A model generated the notes under the pieces. That model was not told where the DNA came from and searched no databases. It saw only the letters and a program-made list of their open reading frames with translations. The translations under genes and the position numbers were made by a program. From Bacteroidaceae bacterium (GTDB lineage: Bacteria > Bacteroidota > Bacteroidia > Bacteroidales > Bacteroidaceae): DNA of 46,280 bases. Below are positions 32,387 to 40,210 of this stretch, piece by piece. The stretch lies in contig JAFZFN010000015.1 in the NCBI GenBank assembly GCA_017555875.1, positions 1 through 46,280 on the forward strand, given 5' to 3'. The first letter of the stretch is position 1. The number at the start of each line of letters is the position of its first letter.

Positions 32387-34099
32387 ATGAACTCCCTCCC
32401 CTCCGCCCCCCTCACCGACGGCATGCACCTCATGGTCGATGCCCTCAAGCGCAATGGTGTAGACACCATCTTCGGTGTCGTGGGCATCCCTGTCACCGAC
32501 CTCGCCCGCCACGCACAGGAGGTGGGCATCCGCTACATCGGGTTTCGTCACGAGCAGTCGGCGGGCAATGCCGCCGCTGTGAGTGGCTACCTCACCCAGA
32601 AGCCCGGCATCTGCCTCACCGTGTCGGCCCCCGGCTTCCTCAACGGCCTCACCGCGCTAGCCTGTGCCACGCAGAACGGCTTCCCCATGATACAGATCAG
32701 CGGCTCCAGCGACCGCAACATTATTGACCTCGCACAGGGCGACTACGAGGGCCTCGACCAGATGAACATCGCCAAGCCCTTCGTCAAGGCCGCCTACCGC
32801 ATCAATCGCCCCGAGGACATCGCCGTGGGCGTGGCGCGTGCCATCCGCGCTGCCGTGTCGGGCCGCCCCGGAGGTGTGTACCTCGACATCACCACCGCCA
32901 TGCTCAGCACCACGATGGATGCCGAGGCGGCTGAGGCCACGCTCTTCACCCCCGTCGACCCCGCTCCCAAGCAGTACCCCTGCTCGGGCTCGGTCAAGCG
33001 TGCCCTGAAACTCCTTGCCTCGGCCAAGAAACCGCTCATCATCCTCGGCAAGGGAGCCGCCTATGCACAGGCCGAGGAGCAGGTGCGCACCTTCGTGGAG
33101 AGCACGGGCATCCCCTTCCTCCCCATGTCGATGGCCAAGGGACTCCTCCCCGACGACCATCCCCAGTGTGCCGCCTCAGCGCGTAGCCTCGTGCTCGGCC
33201 AGGCCGATGTGGTGATGCTCATCGGTGCCCGTCTCAACTGGCTGCTCACTCATGGCAAGGGCAAGAAGTGGAACCCCGCGGTGCAGTTCGTCCAGCTCGA
33301 CATCGAGCCCGAGGAGATGGACAGCAACCGCCCCATCGCCGCCCCCGTGGTGGGCGACATCGTCTCCTCACTGGAGGTGATGATTGCCAAGATGGACAAC
33401 TTCTCCATCCATTGTCCCCAGGAGTGGCTCGATGCCATCGATGCCACGCGTAAGGTCAATATGGCCAAAATGCAGGTGAAACTCACCACCGTGACATCGC
33501 CCATGAACTACTTTGGTGCCCTCCGCGCGGTGAACGATGTGATGCAGGGCTACAAGGACATCTACCTCGTCAATGAAGGGGCCAATACGCTCGACGACAC
33601 GCGTAATGTCATCAATATGTACCATCCCCGCCTGCGTCTTGATACGGGCACCTGGGGTGTTATGGGCATCGGCATGGGCTATGCCATCGGTGCGGCCGTC
33701 ACGGGCGGCAAGCAGGTGCTCGCCATCGAGGGCGATAGTGCCTTCGGCTTTAGCGGCATGGAGATTGAGACCATCTGCCGTTACCAGCTGCCCGTCACCA
33801 TCGTGGTCTTCAATAACGACGGCATCTACCGCGGCAACGACCCCAACCTCAGTGGTGGCCCCGACCCGTCGCCCACATCGCTCACTCCCGGTGCTCGCTA
33901 CGACAAGATGATAGAGGCCTTCGGTGGCGTGGCCTACCATGCCACCACGACGGGCGAGCTGCGCAATGCCCTCTCCGCGGCCCTCGCCTCGCGCAAGCCC
34001 TCGCTCATCAACTGCGTCATCGACCCCGCCGTGGGCACCGAGAGCGGACACATCGGGAATCTGAATCCGAAAAGTGTGGTGGGGTCCTTACAGAAGTGA
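32387..34099 (+). CDS. oxc: Oxalyl-CoA decarboxylase (ThDP-dependent)
   Basis: A 570-residue thiamine-diphosphate enzyme converting oxalyl-CoA to formyl-CoA and CO2. Glu56 in 'FRHEQSAGNAA' is the ThDP-activating glutamate, at the same number as in Oxalobacter Oxc. The ThDP/Mg motif runs from 'GDSAFGFSGME' to 'VVFNNDGIYRG'. The central domain ('PLIILGKGAAYAQAEEQ') is the usual nucleotide-like fold. Length and N-terminus agree with Oxc rather than other acetolactate-synthase relatives. With Frc it forms a catalytic cycle regenerating formyl-CoA. Confidence 0.95.
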   Translation: MNSLPSAPLTDGMHLMVDALKRNGVDTIFGVVGIPVTDLARHAQEVGIRYIGFRHEQSAGNAAAVSGYLTQKPGICLTVSAPGFLNGLTALACATQNGFPMIQISGSSDRNIIDLAQGDYEGLDQMNIAKPFVKAAYRINRPEDIAVGVARAIRAAVSGRPGGVYLDITTAMLSTTMDAEAAEATLFTPVDPAPKQYPCSGSVKRALKLLASAKKPLIILGKGAAYAQAEEQVRTFVESTGIPFLPMSMAKGLLPDDHPQCAASARSLVLGQADVVMLIGARLNWLLTHGKGKKWNPAVQFVQLDIEPEEMDSNRPIAAPVVGDIVSSLEVMIAKMDNFSIHCPQEWLDAIDATRKVNMAKMQVKLTTVTSPMNYFGALRAVNDVMQGYKDIYLVNEGANTLDDTRNVINMYHPRLRLDTGTWGVMGIGMGYAIGAAVTGGKQVLAIEGDSAFGFSGMEIETICRYQLPVTIVVFNNDGIYRGNDPNLSGGPDPSPTSLTPGARYDKMIEAFGGVAYHATTTGELRNALSAALASRKPSLINCVIDPAVGTESGHIGNLNPKSVVGSLQK

Positions 34100-34111
34100 T
34101 TGTTAAACCCC

Positions 34112-34160
34112 ATTAGTCGGAGTTCTCTGAGCACTCTGAGTCCTCGGAGTTCTCCGATTA
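34112..34160. repeat. Dispersed repeat between oxc and transporter
   Basis: A second copy of the GAGTTCTC/CTCGGAG-type repeat, beginning CGGAGTTCTCTGAG, in the second gap of the oxalate operon. Confidence 0.65.
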
Positions 34161-34181
34161 ACCTAGAAAATAAGAAAGCTT

Positions 34182-35135
34182 ATGTTCACCATCCTCATCA
34201 AAGACATCCTCCCCATCTTCGTCATCATGGCGCTGGGGTACGCCTCGGGCAAGCGCGGTGTGTTCACCGCTGCCAATGCGCAGATCTTCAATAAGCTCGT
34301 GCTCACCTATGCCCTGCCTGCGGCCCTGTTTGTCTCCATCGTCAAGGCCGACCGCGCCATGCTCTTCGACGACGCCAAGCTGCTCATCATCAGCCTCGTC
34401 GTGCTCGTGGGCCTGTTTCTCCTGTCGTACCTCTCCACGTACAAGATTTTTAAGCACACCCGTAGCGAGGCTGCCGTGAGCGCCCTCATCACCGGTTCGC
34501 CCACCATCGGCTTCCTCGGCTTTGCCGTGCTCGAGCCCATCTATGGCAGCACCGCCGCCACGGGCCTCGTCGTGGCTATCGTCTCCATCGTGGTCAATGC
34601 CGTGAGCATCCCCATCGGCATGGCCCTGCTCAATGCGGGCTCCAGCGCCGCGGGCAAGGTGCAGGACGGTGCCAAGAAGGGCAACCCTGTGCTCGAAGCC
34701 CTCAAGGCCCCCGTCTGCTGGGCTCCCATCCTGGCCGTTATCTTGGTATTGTGCGGCATCAAGTTCCCCACGATCCTCGACCCCAACTTTGAGCTCATCG
34801 CCAAGGCCAACTCGGGTGTCGCCGTGTTTGCCGCGGGCCTCACCCTCTCGGGGTTGAAGTTCCAGCTCGACAAGGAGGTCATCTACAACACCTGCTTCAA
34901 GCTCCTCCTCATGCCTGCCGTGCTGCTCATCGTAGGTCTCATCTTCAAGATGGACCCCACGAAGCTGCAGATGATGGTGCTTGCCGGTGCCCTGCCTCCC
35001 GCCTTCTCGGGCATCATCATTGGCAGCCGCTACCAGCAATATGTGCGCACTGGCACCTCCACGCTCGCCTTCAGCATCCTGATGTTCGTGCTCGCCGCTC
35101 CCCTGTGGATATGGATTACCCGCCTCGTGGCATAG
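34182..35135 (+). CDS. AEC-family transporter, probable oxalate/formate carrier
   Basis: A 317-residue inner-membrane protein with about 10 helices in an inverted repeat, typical of the auxin-efflux-carrier/malonate permease family: '[20 protein letters not shown]', '[15 protein letters not shown]', '[18 protein letters not shown]', '[17 protein letters not shown]'. E. coli YfdV, which neighbours the Frc and Oxc orthologues, is in the same family, so oxalate uptake or oxalate/formate exchange is the natural proposal. Third gene of the operon. The transport substrate is inferred from position. Confidence 0.85.
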   Translation: MFTILIKDILPIFVIMALGYASGKRGVFTAANAQIFNKLVLTYALPAALFVSIVKADRAMLFDDAKLLIISLVVLVGLFLLSYLSTYKIFKHTRSEAAVSALITGSPTIGFLGFAVLEPIYGSTAATGLVVAIVSIVVNAVSIPIGMALLNAGSSAAGKVQDGAKKGNPVLEALKAPVCWAPILAVILVLCGIKFPTILDPNFELIAKANSGVAVFAAGLTLSGLKFQLDKEVIYNTCFKLLLMPAVLLIVGLIFKMDPTKLQMMVLAGALPPAFSGIIIGSRYQQYVRTGTSTLAFSILMFVLAAPLWIWITRLVA

Positions 35136-35163
35136 GGGGCTGCTCAGCATAGAGTCGGATAAG

Positions 35164-35200
35164 AAAAGCACCGCCCTGCTTCACAGCAGAGCGGTGCCTT
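35164..35200. terminator. Bidirectional terminator between convergent genes
   Basis: GCACCGC/GCGGTGC (35168-35174 and 35191-35197) with an inner CTGCT/AGCAG stem. TTTTCTTAT follows on the minus strand and CTTAATT on the plus strand. Confidence 0.85.
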
Positions 35201-35221
35201 AATTCCTGTACTATGCTAGGG

Positions 35222-37192
35222 TCACAGCACCACCTTGCGTCCGTTCCTTATGTATATACCGCGTGTGGGGTTCGCTACGGGGCGGCCCAAGAGGTCGTAG
35301 TAGGGGGCATCGGCCTCTGGATTATCGATGTCGGTTACCGAACCAACATCGTTAATCGTGACTTCTAATGGGTATGGTTCGATTACATCAATTCTTTTTA
35401 TCTCATCGGAAAAACGAGGAATCATGAAGTCTACGTGATGGTAATCAAAACAATTTGCAGTTGCTCCATCGTGAAATATGAGTTCGATGTTATTTCCTCT
35501 GGCGATGGCAACACAATATAGTCCACCACCACAGTTTGAACTATAGTAACCAGTAATGCGTATGGAGTCAGTGCCTATAGTAGCTGTTAGCCCATCGGCA
35601 TCAGCAGTGTTGTTGAGGTCGACATTTGCATCTGTCACATAGTCTCCTTCATATTCGTATCCTTTCAGGTTGATTCTTTCTTTACTCCATGCTGTGGCGC
35701 GGCCAAACATGTCGATACTGCGTGAGTAGATGTGTATGATGTTGCTTGACGGACAGGCGAGGGAGACGTTGAACAGGCATTCTCCATAGGCGCTACACTG
35801 CATCTCGCCCGAGTAGAGTTCTGTCCCTTCGGTGTCTGTAATCCTCAATTCCATAGTGTAGCGCATCCAAGCCGGAGCACGACTGTAGATGTCCTTGTTC
35901 TCCCCCTCGCCAATACGTACAGGGATGTCCTTGCGTGGACGTGCGTGGACTACAACATTCACATTGCCATTTGTGTCATTGTCCATGTCGGTCTCCACTT
36001 CAATCTCCGTAGAGCTGTTTACGGTCACCTCGTTCTCAGGCGAGATATAGCCCTTCACGAAGTCTTCTATGGTCACCAGTTGTGAGTAGGTCCATTGGAT
36101 GTCGTCCTCAATATATGCCGCGAGGTCGGGTACTACGTAGGTGATGCGGTATGTGGTGTCGGCATAGTTGGATATGCTGCTCTTGTCTATTGATGGAGCG
36201 TTGCCGTTGAATACGATGCACAGGTCACCGAAGGGATTCTCTTCTGCTTGCTCATCGTCAAGCATCATGATGTCGGTAAAGGCATCGGGCATGATGCAGT
36301 TGAGCCGCTCGGTGAAGTAGAGTACTTGTCCTTGGCGGAACGTGGCGCCCGAGAAGGCATTGGGGCCAATGGTGTCTACATCAAAGTAGATGACCGTCTT
36401 GTCGTTCCATCGTGCAAAGTCTGTAGAGTCGGTCACCGCTTCACTTTCATTAATGGTATAGCGATACAGATAGGTGTCGCCGTAGTAGATGCCGTAGCCA
36501 CGTTTGGTTGTTGGGCGAGATGGGTCGGACTTTTCTTCCTCTCTCTGATATAGCATCGTGTCACCTTGCTTTACATAGAGCAGATAACCTATTTTACCCG
36601 TCGAATAAAAGCTGGGGGAGCTCACAATATCACCATTGGCAAATAAGCCCAGTTCTTCGTAGAAGGTCTCTATATGTCCAGAGGTAAGGTAATGCTCATA
36701 GTTGGTTGATGAGTCAGGAGAGCCAATGTTTACATTGTATTTCCCCACCTGTACATCTACTCCCTTATACGTACGGCTTACCCCGTTACAAATGATGGTC
36801 GTGTCGCTGTGCCCAATAACTTTTACAAAGCTATGTTCGTAGAAAATGGTGTCTCCGATGTTGGCATTGTAGTCGAACCATAGGTATTCTTCTTTGTCAT
36901 ATTCCTTGCGGTAGACCTTGCCGTTCTCTTCACGTAGGAATCCCTGCGTAAGTTCTAACCTTGACGGGTCATTCCATCCCGCTTGTTGCCACTCCTTTGT
37001 ATACGTGTGTCCATTTATGATTGTGTCTCCACTCAATTTGTACACTACATCTCGTGTTTCCTGTGCCACTAAACTTCGGAATGCCCACTCCTTGCCCTCG
37101 GTGACGAGATAGGTTTTCAAAGAATCGGATTGCGCTATGACGCATTGGAGAACACATGATGAAAGTAGCAAACTAAAAATCCTCTTTTTCAT
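35222..37192 (-). CDS. Secreted protein with leucine-rich-type segment and short sorting-like tail
   Basis: A 656-residue exported protein. The signal peptide is 'MKKRIFSLLLSSCVLQCVIAQ'. A segment near 280-330 ('IGPNAFSGATFRQGQVLYFTERLNCIMPDAFTDI') resembles BspA-type leucine-rich repeats, and the rest is beta-rich. The C-terminus 'YYDLLGRPVANPTRGIYIRNGRKVVL' has the form of the tail common on exported Bacteroidales proteins, similar to type IX secretion tails. The start at 37192 was chosen at the signal peptide, just inside the -7 box (37226-37233). It shares a 19-bp upstream element with the adjacent TPR-HTH regulator gene, so it may be that regulator's target. Function otherwise unknown. 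Confidence 0.75.
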   Translation of the reverse strand: MKKRIFSLLLSSCVLQCVIAQSDSLKTYLVTEGKEWAFRSLVAQETRDVVYKLSGDTIINGHTYTKEWQQAGWNDPSRLELTQGFLREENGKVYRKEYDKEEYLWFDYNANIGDTIFYEHSFVKVIGHSDTTIICNGVSRTYKGVDVQVGKYNVNIGSPDSSTNYEHYLTSGHIETFYEELGLFANGDIVSSPSFYSTGKIGYLLYVKQGDTMLYQREEEKSDPSRPTTKRGYGIYYGDTYLYRYTINESEAVTDSTDFARWNDKTVIYFDVDTIGPNAFSGATFRQGQVLYFTERLNCIMPDAFTDIMMLDDEQAEENPFGDLCIVFNGNAPSIDKSSISNYADTTYRITYVVPDLAAYIEDDIQWTYSQLVTIEDFVKGYISPENEVTVNSSTEIEVETDMDNDTNGNVNVVVHARPRKDIPVRIGEGENKDIYSRAPAWMRYTMELRITDTEGTELYSGEMQCSAYGECLFNVSLACPSSNIIHIYSRSIDMFGRATAWSKERINLKGYEYEGDYVTDANVDLNNTADADGLTATIGTDSIRITGYYSSNCGGGLYCVAIARGNNIELIFHDGATANCFDYHHVDFMIPRFSDEIKRIDVIEPYPLEVTINDVGSVTDIDNPEADAPYYDLLGRPVANPTRGIYIRNGRKVVL

Positions 37193-37225
37193 AGTACAAA
37201 ATTTATTTCTTTTCATTATTGAGAG

Positions 37226-37284
37226 CAAATATAGACATTATATGGTAAAAAACAACGCAATTGGGTATTGCAAAAGTATTGCAA
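37226..37284 (-). promoter_or_regulatory. Promoter and 19-bp operator of the secreted-protein gene
   Basis: On the minus strand TTGCAATACTTTTGCAATA (37284-37266) lies 32 bases upstream of TATATTTG (37233-37226), with a TTG -33 box at 37255-37253 (19-base spacer). The operator contains two TTGCAATA direct repeats 11 bp apart. Confidence 0.75.
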
Positions 37285-37387
37285 AGTGAGAAATGCCGAT
37301 GAAATGGGCGAAAACAGCATTCTCTTGAAGACGTTGCTTCGCTAGGAATAGCTTGGTACAAGTATAGATGCTAACCCCGCGTTTGCG

Positions 37388-39016
37388 CTATCCGAACACG
37401 AAGTGGTAGAGTTCTTCTGTCATTTTGGCTTTCATGCGGGTCTTGCGCGAGCGCAAGGCGTTCTCCGAGATGGCTGTGCAGAGTGAGGCTGTGCGTATGG
37501 AGCATCCGAGGAGTGTGAGTATCACCAGATGGAGGTCACTGGTGGTGAGCGCAGGGCACTGGGTGCGGAAGTCGATCATAACATCGGCAAAGCTGTCGAT
37601 GAGCACCTGCTGCAGCTCGGTGCGTTCCTTCAGCGAGAGTGTCTCGGCGGAGTGCTCCAACTGGCTGATGCGAGTGCGCCAAGGGGTGTGGGCAAACACT
37701 TCGCGGCAGTAGTCGATACGCTGGCGGCGCAGGGTCATGAGGCGCTCGGGATTGGGCTCAGAGGAGGCACTGTCGGCATCGTCGGCCATGGCGGTGAGGG
37801 CTAGCATCTCGGCACGGTTTTGTGCCAACTGCTTCTGCAGGCGTATGTAGCTGGCCTTGCGGCGACTGTCGATGGCGGCAAACAGCACCACGAGCAGCAG
37901 CGTGAGGGTGACGACGATGATGGAGGTCAGGAGTACGAAGCGGACATGGCGGTGGCGCAGCAGGCGGTCGTGCATGGCTATCTGGTGCTCGCCACGTACG
38001 CGCTCCACCTCGGCACGGCTTTGCATGCGGGCAATGGAGTCGAGCAACACGGTGTGGTGAGCGACATAGGAGGAGATGGAGTCTGTGATGCCTGCAGCAA
38101 GGTCCAGCTCTATCAGTTTGTAATAGGTGTTGCAATCAGCATATACATCGCGACTGGGGATAAGCGAGCGGAGGAAGTAGTGGCGTGCCGAGTCGGTCTG
38201 CCCGAGGGCGAGGAAGATGTCGCCCTTGACGCTGTAGTCAGGCCCCAGACGATGCTCGTCGGGCTCTGAAGCGATGTGGCGGTTGACATACTCCAGAGCT
38301 TCATCGTACTGCCGGGTGTGATAGCAGGCAATCTTGGCCAGTTGGAAGCAGGCATTGTCGGCCACGAGGCGTGGCGTGGCAGGATTGTCGACGAGAGTGC
38401 GGAAGCGTTGTTCGGCCTCGTCCCACTCCTCCATATATAAGTAGGTAAGGGCTATCTGATAGTCGGCATTAGCCGCATCGGCAGGCTTGCCTCGCAGGAG
38501 CATCGAGGCGCGGAAGGAACGGAAGGCATCGAGGCTCTCGGCAAACATGTTGCGGTTGCGGTAGTGGCGGCCCATATTCTGCTGACACAGGGCATATTGG
38601 CGCACCGTGGTGTCGGGGAAGAGCGCCAACGCCTGCATGTAAGCCCCGACTGCTTCGGCATCGCGCTCCATCTCGGTGTAGGTGCAGCCCAAGTAGTAGT
38701 GGGCCATGGCAGCGCGGTAGCCAGTCTTTTCGTTGCCATAGTAGGCCGTAGCGGCAAGGATGAGCGAGTCGGAGGTCAGCGGCACATAGCACTGGTAGTC
38801 GGCCTGTGTGGAGAGCAGTGAATAGAGGGCGCGGGCCTCGCCGCGCAGTGTGGCGTAGTCGATGCTGTCGAGCATATACCAAGCTTGCTCGGGGGCGTCA
38901 TCAATCACATGGGCTATCTCCTCCAAGCGGTGGAGAGCCCCATTATCGCGGCAACTCCCGAGAAGGAGCAGGCAAGCCAGAAGTGTCCATAGGTTTCCGA
39001 TACGGTAGGTGCGCAT
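37388..39016 (-). CDS. TPR-containing membrane regulator with C-terminal HTH
   Basis: A 542-residue protein. The N-terminus 'LLACLLLLGSC' is a lipoprotein-type signal. About 30-340 hold tetratricopeptide-like repeats ('AMAHYYLGCTYTEMERDAEAVGAYMQALALFP'). One membrane helix lies near 375-400 ('FVLLTSIIVVTLTLLLVVLFAAI'). The C-terminal part (about 470-542, 'LTTSDLHLVILTLLGCSIRTASLCTAISENALRSRKTRMKAKM') looks like a LuxR-type helix-turn-helix. This TPR-membrane-HTH layout is common in Bacteroidales and would let a periplasmic signal control transcription. Its own promoter shares an operator-like repeat with the neighbouring secreted-protein gene, suggesting autoregulation. Confidence 0.8.
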   Translation of the reverse strand: MRTYRIGNLWTLLACLLLLGSCRDNGALHRLEEIAHVIDDAPEQAWYMLDSIDYATLRGEARALYSLLSTQADYQCYVPLTSDSLILAATAYYGNEKTGYRAAMAHYYLGCTYTEMERDAEAVGAYMQALALFPDTTVRQYALCQQNMGRHYRNRNMFAESLDAFRSFRASMLLRGKPADAANADYQIALTYLYMEEWDEAEQRFRTLVDNPATPRLVADNACFQLAKIACYHTRQYDEALEYVNRHIASEPDEHRLGPDYSVKGDIFLALGQTDSARHYFLRSLIPSRDVYADCNTYYKLIELDLAAGITDSISSYVAHHTVLLDSIARMQSRAEVERVRGEHQIAMHDRLLRHRHVRFVLLTSIIVVTLTLLLVVLFAAIDSRRKASYIRLQKQLAQNRAEMLALTAMADDADSASSEPNPERLMTLRRQRIDYCREVFAHTPWRTRISQLEHSAETLSLKERTELQQVLIDSFADVMIDFRTQCPALTTSDLHLVILTLLGCSIRTASLCTAISENALRSRKTRMKAKMTEELYHFVFG

Positions 39017-39043
39017 AGTTTCCTCATTTATTGATTTCGGTGG

Positions 39044-39102
39044 CAAATATAGACATTTCGTCCCGAAAAGCATGGGAAATGGATATTGCAAAAGTATTGC
39101 AA
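39044..39102 (-). promoter_or_regulatory. Promoter and 19-bp operator of the TPR-HTH regulator gene
   Basis: The same TTGCAATACTTTTGCAATA (39102-39084) again lies exactly 32 bases upstream of TATATTTG (39051-39044). The -33 position reads ATG rather than TTG, so an activator may be needed. GCAAATATAGACATT (plus strand) is also shared. Confidence 0.75.
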
Positions 39103-39127
39103 TGTATGTAATATATCATGCCTTTTT

Positions 39128-39147
39128 GTGTACAAATTTGTGTACAA
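39128..39147 (-). repeat. Left 20-bp inverted repeat of module L2
   Basis: Reads TTGTACACAAATTTGTACAC on the minus strand, the exact inverted counterpart of 41858-41877. It is made of two TTGTACAC direct repeats 12 bp apart. Confidence 0.8.
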
Positions 39148-39226
39148 TTTCCGGACAGTCTTCTTTGTCTGTCAGCGGATTATGTCATCAAATGTGTACG
39201 AATGTTTTCGGGTATATGTTTTTGCG

Positions 39227-39877
39227 TCAATCTCGCCCGAAGTGACCTGGGGTGGGGCGGAAGCAGCCCTTGATGCGGGGCACGCGCTCCATCTCGCCAT
39301 GGATCACATAGTCGTTGAGCTTGGCATACGAGGTGCTCGGGGCATAGTGGCTGATGCGGGCAAACTCGCGCACGCTGATGTCGTCGTGTGTCTCGAAGTA
39401 TTCGTAGAGCGCATCGGCCAACTCGGGGGCAGCGAGGGGTTGGCGCACCTTGCCCTCCACCTGAAACTTTACATCTGTAAGGCGGTCGAGCAGGTGTTTG
39501 TCGGGGCGGAAGCGGATGCCGCTGATGCGTACGTCCTTGCCCGTGGGAGGTGTGGGGCCGCTATGACTGCTCAGCTCCATCGTGAGCGAGCCCAACCCGT
39601 CGAGCTGCACGCGGTGCCCCTCGCACAGGGCATCGGTGATGGCCGTGCGCAGGGCATCCCACACGAGCTTCACATCGGTGGGCGTGGCGGTGGTGGCGTG
39701 ACTGATGTCGTGTGCCATCTGTTCGATGTCGACCTTCTGCGGATGGGCTACGCTGACGGCTACACCTTGTATGTCGGTCTCGGTGCCGCAGACAAGGCGG
39801 CGACTGGTCAGTTTGCAGTTCACTACTGGGGTATAACCACTCTCGTGATGCACATGCTTCGATTTCTTGATTTTCAT
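39227..39877 (-). CDS. HU-like DNA-binding protein with C-terminal winged helix (L2)
   Basis: A 216-residue paralogue of the L1 protein: about 165 of 215 positions agree. Residues 101-180 are about 90% identical, but 181-200 only about 60% ('STSYAKLNDYVIHGEM' against 'STSYRKIREYVALGEL'), so the divergence falls on the probable recognition helix. The HU part includes 'VKLVWDALRTAITDALCEGHRVQLDGLGSL'. It is divergent from the DUF3987 ATPase gene. Its leader contains a 22-bp-period palindrome array with arms different from those at L1. A role in binding that array, and so in control or replication of the module, is inferred. Confidence 0.85.
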   Translation of the reverse strand: MKIKKSKHVHHESGYTPVVNCKLTSRRLVCGTETDIQGVAVSVAHPQKVDIEQMAHDISHATTATPTDVKLVWDALRTAITDALCEGHRVQLDGLGSLTMELSSHSGPTPPTGKDVRISGIRFRPDKHLLDRLTDVKFQVEGKVRQPLAAPELADALYEYFETHDDISVREFARISHYAPSTSYAKLNDYVIHGEMERVPRIKGCFRPTPGHFGRD

Positions 39878-39893
39878 AGGACGATAAGAGTTT

Positions 39894-39997
39894 TTCTATA
39901 GTTTCAGAAGTTTTTCTATTCGCGGTCAGAGGTGTTTCTGCTCGCGGTCGGAATGTTTTCTATTCGCGGTCAGAAAGTGTTCTATTCGCGAATAGAA
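39894..39997. repeat. Palindromic iterons, 22-bp period (L2)
   Basis: Units related to TTCTATTCGCGGTCAGAA start at 39914, 39936, 39958 and 39980, exactly 22 bp apart; a degenerate unit starts at 39894. The unit nearest the promoter, TTCTATTCGCGAATAGAA, is a perfect 18-bp palindrome. The array ends 20 bases from the HU -7 box, in the gene's leader. Confidence 0.9.
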
Positions 39998-40017
39998 ATA
40001 TTTTTCTCTTTACAGAA

Positions 40018-40048
40018 CAAAGGTAATGAATAGCTCCGAAATATGCAA
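40018..40048 (-). promoter_or_regulatory. Promoter of the L2 HU-like gene
   Basis: On the minus strand TTG (40048-40046), 20 bases, TACCTTTG (40025-40018): full consensus and the same -7 box as L1. The AGAACAAAGGTAAT block here is shared with L1. Confidence 0.75.
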
Positions 40049-40092
40049 TAGATAGGGTAAAATTAATTGTAATAATGCTGATTCATAGGGTA

Positions 40093-40123
40093 TTGCGTGT
40101 GCTAATTTTGTGTATTATCTTTG
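40093..40123 (+). promoter_or_regulatory. Promoter of the L2 ATPase gene
   Basis: TTG (40093-40095), 20 bases, TATCTTTG (40116-40123). The block ending in the -33 box (40075-40095) matches the L1 ATPase promoter in 20 of 21 positions. Confidence 0.75.
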
Positions 40124-40140
40124 CGCCATGAAAAGAGAAA

Positions 40141-40170
40141 ACCCCTCTCCCTTCGGGGGGAGGTCTCTCC
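40141..40170. repeat. C/G-rich palindromic repeat in the L2 ATPase leader
   Basis: CTCTCCC and GGGGGGAG around TTC can form a hairpin between the promoter and the start codon. It resembles the repeat inside the L1 VirE-like gene. Confidence 0.5.
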
Positions 40171-40210
40171 TTTTGAAATGTATTTATTAACCCTTAAAAC
40201 AATATTTATT

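Noticed and set aside
34158-35171. Minus-strand open frame covering the AEC transporter gene
   Set aside because: The product is an unnatural His/Glu/Gly-rich chain; the plus strand encodes a clear membrane transporter.
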